DNA of 64,000 bases from Enoplolaimus lenunculus (Eukaryota; Nematoda; Enoplea; Enoplida; Thoracostomopsidae), in NCBI GenBank assembly GCA_030248215.1, contig JASANG010004040.1, forward strand, positions 62,001-126,000. The letters run 5' to 3'. Each line of letters begins with the position of its first letter. Position 1 is the stretch's first letter. This document shows positions 46,774 to 58,700 of this stretch, piece after piece. The position numbers and the translations under genes are program-made. Below the pieces are notes generated by a model that made no database searches, had not been told where the DNA came from, and worked only from the letters and a program-made list of their open reading frames with translations.

Positions 46774-49700
46774 TTATGTCATATACACAGTCCAATAGAC
46801 ACAATTGAACAGAAAAAATCCGACAGGGAACACCAGTCGAGATACAACATCAATTCGTTTCGATCGCTCTTTATACTTCGACAGCCATAACTCCATACAG
46901 CCTCTTCGTGTTCGTCGATGATGATGCTTTGCAAGCGAAGGTGCCCGAGTTAGCCCGAGGGCCATTTGAGTTTGTGGTGATGACCCTGGTCCAACCAGAG
47001 GACCTCCAAACGCGCCAGGGGTACCGAAAGACGTCGCACCAACGGATGCAGGGGACGCACCCACAACTGCCGTGGTTGTTCCGCCACCAGATGTTGTCAC
47101 TGTTGCTCCACCAGCGGCGCCACTAACACCTGTCCCAGTTGCGGCCCCACCACCAAATTGATGATTAGGCAGGATGAGTTCACCACCGCCGCTGCCACGG
47201 ATCGGGCTTTGGCAAAGCATTGGATTCTGTGGCGAAAAACAGTTATTACTCGATTAAACTTAACAGTCCGTTGAACGAACTGGTAGAGCCAGAGGGACCT
47301 AGCGAAGAATTGTTCCGTCCAAATTCAAATTTTGGTTTCCGCAGAAAATTTTTTACGCCGGCTGGAAATCTTATTAAAAATCCAGTGTTCGTCTTATTTC
47401 CACTTTTAGGTTATCCCAGCGTCTTGAAACGGTCATCGGGCCTGTTTTATATCCGGCACAATTTCGACTCTAAATCTACTTGAAAGCGCAATTTAGATTC
47501 TGGTTAGTAGAAGTTAATGAAGCTGGTGTTAACATTATTGTATTAGTTTCAAATGCATGCGGGGTCACAAGAAAAACGTTTAATTTCAACTTTAAATTAT
47601 TTCAAATCATAGATGTCAACCTCTTACTTGATAGCGTTTACCATAACCAACACAGCGCAAAATACTGTGTTTAACAATTATTACTCGTATGCAATGAACC
47701 AGTTTTAAAATTAAATTACGTAAGAGTCTTGGCATTTTAAGACAATTTTTTGTGTTAATGACAAAAAACACATTTGGTTAAAAATGCAAACTAAACAAAC
47801 AACATAACGATGCTGTAGTTAATGTCAGTGTTAGAGGTATATCTATCAATATAATTAAAGCGGGAATGCCTCACATATGTATATTGGACAACTTTACAGC
47901 ATTATTTTGGTTTCAATGAACTCTCAATACATAAACGTGATTGTTTTGTGAAAAGAAAATCTGCATAAAGATGATTGCGTATTCGCTACCTTTTGCACAT
48001 TGCGCAAAAACTGTAGACTAGTAATATGTACTTGAACCAGTGAAACCAAACTTACATCATTGCATATACAATCGGGTTCAAAATGTTGATTTGAGAAAAA
48101 ATTAAAAAGCGAGATGCTTCCAAACTTACCATAGCAAACGTTGCCGTATACCCGCCAGTATCGTGATCAAGCAACGACCCAGCAGCGCCGAGATTTTCAT
48201 CAACAAGTGATCGTCCACCTGCTCCCCCAGGTGACATTCCAAGACCTCGTGGACCTCCGCCCAACCCTGGACCGCCACCCCCAGACGCTGCACCAAGACC
48301 AGTCGCATTTGACGCACACGCAGGTGTTGATCGTGCACGATTTCGTCGATGCATGTCAACATTTTCAAGGATATCACGTCGAGCTGCGTAGTTCACCAGT
48401 GCAAATTCAAGCAAGGCACCAAATATAAACGCCAAACATACACCAATCCATACATCAATTGCTTTTGTATAACTCACTGGGGGCAATTTGGCGTTAATAC
48501 CAGATGATTGTGTTGTCATTGTTAACAGCGTGGTTACGCCTAGTGTTACTCGCGCTGGAACTGAATCTTTGTCCAGCCAAAAACTCACCCAAGACACAAT
48601 GACTAACATAAACGATGGAATGTAAAGCTGAAGCAGATAGTAGGAAAATTCGCGTCGAAGAATGATTTGGGTTCGTAGACAACTGTACGTACCTAAAATT
48701 GTTAAGCTGGGTTTTTAGCTGTGATCGCATTGTCAAACGTGTGTAGCATCTGTCACCAGTTGGTAACCGATCCCGTAATTTTTTAACATAAAAGAAACAA
48801 TCTTTTATTCTTAAAGTAAGACACATTTTTGCATTAAACTTGCTACTGTGTGTGGTTTCAGTAACAAACTTTATGTATTCAAACCTATTACTAACTGGTG
48901 ATATATGCCACGGACAGCTAGGAAAAACAGCACCTGACGATCGGAACTATATCCTTTGGATCGAACTAGTTCCTGCAAAAATCCGCTGATAAATCCCAAA
49001 ATTGTGGAAAATTAGAATTTTGGGAAACTGATATATTGTTCGGGAAATTAGAATTTCGGGATGTTGGAAATTGCCTTTTGAGGAAATTTGCATATTACCC
49101 GAAAATTCGGCGCACGATTGCAATTTTGAGAGCTCAATCTGTTTTGCACGGGATTTTGGGCAATAGTAATTTTGGTAAAACTCGGATATTATATATCCGT
49201 AAAATTTGATTTTGGGGAAAATAGCATATTGGGAACGCCATCACTGTCCATAAGCATGCACCTAAACCTTAGTTTAGGTTTACGTTCAATCTTTAAATAA
49301 TCTAAACTTGAACCGAAGACTATTAAGACTGAGCCAAAGACTTAACCTAAGCCCAAAGCCGTTCTGATCTTCCGAGGATATTTAGATTTAACAACGAAAG
49401 TAAAAATTATTAACGGGATATTGCGACTTCACGAAGAAATATGAGTCTTTAAAAAAGCCAGAGCCAGTTGTAAACATTTTGCGGCATCTCCGTAATTCAG
49501 GTTGAACATCCGTCGTTACATAATGACCCTGAATATCTGGATACCGTCTTTAGATTAGTTCCTGTGTGCTGGAATGATACTTTAAAAACAAGCCCTAGGC
49601 ACTCGAATACCCTACCGACCCGTAGGCAGATGGGGGCTAGGAGGCTCAGCCCCCCTGAAAAAGTTATGGCCTCCTAAAAATTTCAACCTTTCTAGTAAGA

Positions 49701-52700
49701 ATCATCGGAAACTCTTGTATGCCCCTCCCGGAAAATGTTTAGCCCTCCTATCACGGTGAGCGGGCTACGGGCCTGATGCCCTACACGTGTCACGGTCGGC
49801 TAGAACAAACTAACCTGTATTTGTTTTGCTCGTACAGTAAGTTGTGTTTACGTCTTCAATCTCAAAGCTTGGAAGACTTTGATTTAAACCTTTTTTCAAC
49901 TGGACCGGAGACACAGATTTCCATTCATACTTGATATCATCGGTTGTGTATGCATCTTAAAAATCACACTTACTTATTATAACCAATTTTTCATAACTCT
50001 TGTTCCTTCCCTGTACCTTTTTGGCCAATTTGCACGTCGAAATCTAACTTGCAGTTAAAGTTATAATGATAATTGTACTGCGTTCGACTAGGTAATGTCA
50101 TATTTATGAGCGGTTCACAGTAAATTTTAACAGGTTCAGCTGCAAGCCGGAGTTTGTAATTTTTTTCAATGAGATCGCAGTGAAACATTAATATTATTGG
50201 TAAGGCAAATGAATTTCAATAATTCTACAACAAATCAAAAAATAATCAAATATTTTGGGTTTTTTCGATAAATTTCCAAATATAGTTGATAACACTTTCC
50301 TGCAGTAAAACTCTGAACAACATATTATCAAAGTTACACGTATACACAGTGCAAGTATATGCACAAGACGTGAGAGCTCCGACTGGCTCAAGCGTCAAAT
50401 TCCTATAGCTGAGTGGTCACGGTAATCGTTTCTCAGACCAGAGATTACAGTTTGAACCGTAACTTAAAACGATACGCAAGATAAAATAGTAAATAATCAC
50501 ATAAGAATGGGTTTAATGTGAATTAATAATCTACAATCCGCAAAGCGGATTTATACAGAAACAAACATTCTTCTGATACATTTCTTATACAAAATTGTTG
50601 CGCGTGATTCCACGAAAGATTTGCGCAAGTTTCCAAGGAGTGCAAACGCGTTAGCCCCCTCACTAAGTTTTTATGACAATTTTTATATTGGCAACCATTT
50701 GTAGTAGACAATATTGCTTAATAGCACAACACTGTCAACGCGCGGATCGAAAACTTTATTGCATTCCACGAACCCAATTTTATCGCATTTTCGATATTTT
50801 ATAAATCAGAGCAAATGCACGAAGAATAGCTTGAAGCAAGTTTGAAAGCGCACACTGTGAATTCCAGTGACTTGATTATATAATCAACTCAGAGAACGAA
50901 TTAATCATTTCTGAATAATTCGAAGTTAATAACAGTAAACATTAGCTCTCAGTGAGCTGATTTAATTTCAGGTGAGTTGATTTAACTCAGAATGAACTCA
51001 ATCAATTCAGAATTCTGAGTTCTGAAAATCTACTTCAGTCTGAATGACACAATTCATTCTGAATTAAAATGAATTCGTTAGAATTTACAGTGTAGATATT
51101 CTCTGAATTGAAAGATACAACAGTCGTTTGTCACATAGTAAACAAGCGCTAATTTTTGCGTGACGTCGAAGACCAACCTGCTATTCACGACAATAATAAT
51201 GGCACTGGATTTATTTTTACTCTGAGCAAAAAGACGTTCTGCTAAGGATAAATAACAGCTGCAAAGCTGATCAAAGTGCAATAAAGTAGAACCAACGCAA
51301 ATTGCTTGTCGGCTTTAGCACCTGATCGTGTAAATTTCATTGCACAGTACGGTTTAATAGTGGTTTAGCCCAGGCCAAACTAATAGTACGTAGGATAGCA
51401 AACTAACCAAGGCCAATCAAAAAATGACCTGAATAGCAGTTTGGATAACGACATATATAGTCATGAAAGCTAGTTTCCAATAGCGATCACATATAGGCGG
51501 ACGAGCCAAGGCATATAGAATACAGATGCATGACTGCAGGTATTGCATGCAACATTCCGTAAATATATATGGTGTGTTTGTGAATAGTCATGCAAGTGCA
51601 ATTCTAGATGTTTTACGTTTGCAACAGACCTTCCAAGCCCATTTCCTCATTTCTATGATAAGTAGCTTGGTAAGCTTTTGTGAACTATAACATTAAACAC
51701 CATATTGAATTTGCATTTTTGGCCTAAAATCCATTTGCTTCTAGATAAAATATTTTTGAGCTAATCGGAATATAATTTTACACAATCTAATAGTTATTTT
51801 TAAAACTAAATATCTAACGATAGGATTTAACGATTTCAAATAAAGTGCACACTGCTTCGGGAAACTAGCAAAAGGTTATAAACAAGCCAAACTCGTAACA
51901 CGGTGGTGACCAAAAGTTTTACGCGGACATCTGAGAATTTTACATTATTTACAAGCAGGGTAAAACTTTTCGCGTGCAACTAATACTGCTTTGGGATTGA
52001 TTCCTAAGCTCCTTTGGACACGAGTTCCGAAACCAGTTGAAGATTTTGAAGGAACGGCTAGCTAACCAGCGTCTAGCACATATCAGTTTTATTTAGAAAA
52101 TACATAGCTACCATTCTGAGCTAAACGCAACAGAAAATGTTATTAACAACTTTATAGGTTTGCACTTTCAATGATCGGTTATTCAAGTGCATATAGCACG
52201 TATCACCAGTTACTGACAGAGCTTGTAACTTTTGAAACAGTGAATTAAATGTCGCATAAATGAGATGAGCAATTTGTCGAACGAAACCAAGGAATAAACG
52301 GTTATTTGTAATGTTTTCGCAGTTGACTTCAACTGTTTCGTTGAATACTGCTGTTTTAAGCTACATCGTTTTTTAACAGGCCTGTAGCCAGCTCCCCACC
52401 TTACTGGGAGCTATTCATTTTTCAAGAAGGAATACAAAGGATTTTGTTTATTTACAAGCAACGTTGACATTTTTCTAAGGGAACCAAAATTCTTAAAGCA
52501 GGGCTGAGCGCCCCTGACCATTCCCTGGCTACAGGTCCGGCATGTAACTGATGATAACTGCTATATTCAACTGAACGGATCGCCCCAGGTAATAGACCAC
52601 TTACAACTGGCCAGATCAATGAGACAAGTTTGTTTATCAAGTGGATAATACTCGAGTGTCATTGGGCACGAAAGGACTAGTGATAGCCTGCAAACAATTA

Positions 52701-55700
52701 TAATTATACAGTTGTGCGGTAAATAAACTATTACTGCAACAATATTTTCATGGGGCGTGGGGTTATTTTTGCCTTCTATTAAGTTAATACTAAGTGCGAA
52801 GGGAAGTATACAAGTACCCCGTTTTTGCAAAAAAGTGCAGTATAAAATTGGAAAGCGTCGAATTCACGACAATTCGTCGCCGGGCAACTTGTCGCCTAAC
52901 TGGGTCCAAAAGCCTGCACTGCAAAAAAATGGTGAGTCAAGTTGACTCTCTCCGAAATAGGGTTTTCCTGACGACACAAACTGAGTCAAAATTCGACTAC
53001 GCCTGAGTCAAATTCGTCTCAATTTGACTCTGGCGGAGTCAAATTTTGACTCAGTTTGTGTAGTCAGGAAAAGCCTATTTCGGAGAGAATCAATTTGACT
53101 CACTATTTTTACAGTGTATTAATATATCTAAGCATAATCGTAAGCGTAATCCTAAGACTAAGCTTATATAAGCCTAAGCATGACGGTAAACGAATTATCG
53201 AGGTGATGAAATTTCGGATTACAAGTTGTCGGGCGACGAGTTGTTGTGATACGAAAAACGTCATGTAATTATTTTTGAACACTGCATATAGAATATATAG
53301 CTATTATCACGCAATTCTTCCATATTTCACAATTGCGTATACCGTGTTGCAATTTAAGTATACCGCTTATGCATTTAATTTGGCAAAGATTAACACCCCG
53401 TGGACGATACGTACAAAGCTCTTTTTTGGAGATGGACTTAAATTCTCAAGCACAAAATATTTCGTGTATGCTGGTTGTTAACTGGATTGGTAAAATAGGT
53501 TGTTTTCTAAAACAATTTGTTGCCAGACATGCATACAAACTGGCCTTATTAAGCGGATGCAATTTACATACAACTTAATACATGCAGTTTGGTCTAAGCT
53601 TTCGAATGTTCTAGTTCATATCTAGTGAACCAAAATCAAATAGGATTGGTCAGTAGATATATTATTCTGGGCGAGGTGGCACATAATAGTATATTAGTTA
53701 AAATTAATTTTTTAACATGTTATTAATATTATTATTATTATTACTACTATTATTATTATTATTTATTATTATTATAATTATTATTATTATTATTTGTGTC
53801 TTTTTTGCAGCGCATTAATATCTCCATTGAGAGCTCGCCGCAGGCAACTCCACACTTTCAGTAATTCCGCGAAATTCAACGATGTATTCCAAGTGCTATG
53901 TTGAGTAGCCACATTTCGAACACTTTGCATAAACATCGCTTTTGCTTCTCGACGGAGTTCGGAGTCAAGGAGCAAGTAACGTGTGTTTCATGGGCTGTGA
54001 GATTTTTGTCCAGAGGTTTTGAGAAACTTTTTAAGTTGGCCACATAAGAATTCCCTTCCCATTCAGGCAGGTGCAGCAGAACTGACTAAAGTTTGTTTGA
54101 TTTGTGCTGCCGCAGAGTCATTTGGCACCCGCTGTACATGCACCAAAAGACTATCTGAGTCCGAAACAGCTGCTGTGTAACCATAGAAAGACCACAGGGT
54201 GCACGGGAGAGATTAATCAACTGGCAGCTGTACCATCCCATAACGACGGTTTTGATGCTAAACGTGGATCATCGAAAGCAGTATCGTTTATTCCATTCAG
54301 ACGTTGTCTTCCTGATGTAAGGACCGCGGCTCATCTGGTGGTATCTGACGGTTGATAGATGGATACATCCCTGGAGTACGGTTTGCAGCTTGTAAGTCAA
54401 GTCATACAGACGCTCACAGCAAGCCAAGCTCGATCAGTGGCAGATCGGCTGGTGGTTCCTGCTCACAGCTAGTAATGATTATGGTGTCTAGTGGCAGATC
54501 GGCTGGTGGTTCCTGCTCACAGCTAGTAATGATTATGGTGTCTTTGATGGATGCTGACTGAAAAGGTTTCTCTAATATCTTCTTCATTTCCTTTAGTACT
54601 TTGTTTCAAGTCACTTGAAACAAGTTGCTATCGGACTTACTTATTCTTACGATTCGAGTAAAACGCCCAAATGTTGATTAAAGTTTGCTTTCCGAATTTC
54701 TGTTTTACAACCTCACCTGTTTAACACGAAACAGTAAAGTAACTGCTGATACCAACTACCGTACCAGATAAAATGAGCTGCCGCCGATTGTGAACACGAG
54801 TCGTTCATTTTTTACTCCAGGATTGCTGGCAAATGTTAAAATGGTTTAATATCTTGACAAAAGCATACAACGAGCAGTAACAGTAGTATAAGCGTATTCC
54901 TAAGCCCAAGCAAAAAATAGTCTAAAGCTTAAGCTTACTCGATTGCAGTCCCACAGAAAAACGTTCCTCACCTGATCTTATATGGGCCCAAACATTCATC
55001 ACTGGTCAAAATGGTTCGCAATATATGGACTATTATATGTACCTTGTAGTGCTTGATCAACAATTGGATACAAAACTTTTAATTTGTTTGCGTAAATCTC
55101 TCTAATTTTTTGTTATTTTATCCGTTTTCACTGTTTGCATAAAAATTTAGTTTAAATAGGAAAGGTTCTAAATATCATCTTCATATTAATGTTGTCTTTT
55201 GTTTACCTTTGCATGTACATTAATCTGCCCAAACCATGCACAGAATACGTATAGCAGGCGTTGCAGCTTTATAGATTAAACTACAGTTGTGCGGTAAACT
55301 TTCAAGCTAAGCAGATCTAAGACAAAAAGAAATTAATGATTTGAACAACAGTTTACTATTTTCTAATTTATATTGTAGCTCCCTGTTTATAGCGAAAAAT
55401 TTTCATTTTTATTATAAACCTGTCAAGATTAACTAAAAACATTCACAATGTTCTCACATTGAGGCTGGATCTGAATCTGAAATCACTATTGTTTCTTGAT
55501 TCCACAGCTTGGGTATATCCGAATATCCGTCTTTTGTAAAAACCTGCATCCGTTTCCGTTATAGAAATACCGTAAATGCCGTTATTTGTACGCTCAAAAT
55601 TAGTTGTAACTCACGCAGCATATATTTAGCAATCTTCCATCGCAGATATGCTGCAATTGTTCGCAATGAAATAAAAGTTGCGAAATTCATCCAACGACTT

Positions 55701-58700
55701 AAAAAGTTAAAGTGTATTCGCCATTCTTTCTTTAAAATGTGAGCAAGTCCAGTGAATATTCGCATGTATCAGTCGTATTGGCAGAAAAATAAAATACCTC
55801 CCAAAAGCTTTACGCTTCAATCTCGATTTTCCGGTCCCGTTAATGTTTTTGCTATCCGTTTACACACTGTCCAAGACACATTTAAACGATAACCGTTGAA
55901 TTTTGAGGTATATTTGCACTGAAACTTTCTTGGTAAGTCTAAAATTGCAATTTTTACACAGCTTGTTGCTGTATTTGTGTTTAAGCATATCTGCTCATAA
56001 TAATTATAATTTGAATGGTTGCTCAAATTACGTATCGGTGTGCGTTTCAGCTTTGAATAAATATACAGCTAAACACGAACAAAACAACAATTAACGAATA
56101 GGATGCGGTGCGCAATATATCATTTTTAGTGATGATACTGGATAGCAATTACACGATGCAACGGAACGGGTTTCAAGCAGATAAGCGTCTTGATCACTTA
56201 CAACTCGCTAAGTCAATTAAACACGTTTGTCGATCCAATGGGTAATAGTGTAAAAACATTGGACATGAGAGCGTTAGAGTTAACCTGAAATTATCTTGCA
56301 CTGTCAAAATGTCCCACACATTTCGTAGGGACCTGTACGTTCCAAACTCATTTTCTTCCAACTATTTTTTCCGCTTTATTTATTCGTATTAATATTGTCT
56401 CGTTTCCTATAATGTACAGTGTTAGAAAGTTTATAAGATAGGAGTTTTACCAGCATTCGTCAACGCAAACAAATTTGCGAATCTGCATTGTTGTTATCTG
56501 TTGAAAATTGCAGTACTAAAAGCTTTCGAAATGATTTTTGCTTTAAACTGCCCTTATCGTACTGATATGCAACTCGGATCATTGGATGGGTTGTAGAGAC
56601 GTGACTTAAGCCGGTTTTTGACTTACGTTCGATTTTAGACTTTCAAGAAAGAATCTTAAATTTACAGCTCTTTTTGATAAATTACGAATCCCCTCTAAAC
56701 GTGAACTGTGCTTTTTAAAGTTACCACTAATAGCGCAAAATTAGCGCTGGCTTCAGCAATTATTATTTGGAAAAATAAACATGCGCGTTGAAATCTACCA
56801 ACTTTAGTCAAAACGACTACAGTGAAGTAAAACCTTGAAGTTAGATGTTTGTTTAAGCTAATTTTTTCCAGCCCAACGATTAATTACAATGTTGTTAATG
56901 TTGTCAACCACAGCTTACAAAAAATTGGGAAAATTCTTCAGTAAATCTATTAAATTTTTATAAAAAACAACTGGACCAATTTGACTACAAATTTAAAAAT
57001 TTTAATTTTGTGTAGAATTCCAACCAAAACTGTGCTGTTCCGCATAACACAGTCAGTCGTAAACGGTATATTCTCAATACTGAACAGAATGCTACTTCAA
57101 CGCGCGTTTTCAGAAGAAATATACTGATATTTCGTGATTGGAAAACAAAAAGTTTGATTAGTTTAGCATCCTTTCAAAATCGCTTTTATATTTTTCACTC
57201 AATCACTGAGTTTTAACACTCAAGAAATGTATAACAAAAAATTAAAATTGATCTGAAGCTGTAGGAAAACCGCATTCGCAGCTTTATTTTTGACTCCAGC
57301 TTCAAAAACTTGAAAATGTATCGTAAAACGCGAAGATTAAATAATATGCAGTAACAGAAACGGCTATTAAAGTATTCAGATTAGTTCTATTCGTAATATG
57401 AACGCAGAGTCACTGAGGTATATAGGCGTTGCAGTTAAATATTCATGGTTATGCTAGTTTTTAATATTCCTATTTCAAATAGTGTACGTTTTCGGCGGAT
57501 ACCTTCGGTTTATGGCAGCAAGTAAATTTGATAAGACAAAAAGCGAGGTTTGAAAACATGGCATAAAATATGCTTAAACAGCTCACCTGACGCTGTACAG
57601 TATTTTTCCATTCGGATATATCCGAATCATAATGTTTGGTTTATCGATATTGTGTTTTTGAGCTTGTTTTTCGTTTTGAAAAAACGTATCCGGCATCCAA
57701 ATTTGTTGTTCAGCGTCGGTTGTGGTCAAAACGACAAATTGCGGATTCAACTGGTCGTCAGGAGTGTCCGGTGAAGCATCCAGGTATTTCCGGTACGCCA
57801 GCCGTGGGTCGACCCAAATTTCCCGAAATGTAAATTGAGCAGAATACTCCTGTAATATTCGAATTTTACACCTAGTGCCGATGATAGCGCTCCCTTTCCA
57901 TCTTAGGGTGACCGAACCCTTAAACGGCCTAACTCCAAGCTACTTAATGATTGTGTTACACACACTCGCAGACAATTGGTTTAAAATGAGGTCACTTGAA
58001 AACATTCAGACATTCATTATATTTATAATTGTCTATTTTATTCGAGGATAGCGTTTTGGTAAAAACAAGAAACCTTGGTGGATCATATGTGGCCTCGATT
58101 AACGGTTCAAGACCCTTTTCAATCTTATTCGACACATATTCAAAACACGCCAGTGAATCCAAGGGTGACCAAAAATTTAGAATTTGTGTTAAGATTTTGA
58201 ACTGATCGTGTGTTTCGCTTTTCGCTCGATCCACCCAAGAGTTTTCATCAATGTTATGTATGACGTGGGTCCCGTCAGACAATTGTGAATCCACCAAATT
58301 TAAGACAAATTGCACGGTTTCAAGCCGTTGAAACTTTCAAAAACGCTTGTAATCCTGAAACCATATACAGCAGTGATTGTTGTTAGAAACGAGCCAAACA
58401 AAGTAAAATGCTTACAAATTAACCTGGCTCATGTTAACGAAAATTCCCTGCCTAAGCTTAAGCGTCAAGTTAAATAAAAACCAGCTGTTAATCGTAAGCC
58501 TACGCCTTCCAGACTGTAAGTCCACCGGATTTTGATGCCTGCCAAAGGTAAGCTCTATATTATTTAATATTAGCTAACTTACCATATTAACATCGTCTAT
58601 TTTGCTTATGCTTCGCAAATAAATGTTGACTGTAACAACTACTGGACCGCCTGTTTCTAAAATTCATCAATTGTTGCACAATGAATTACGAATGAAAATG

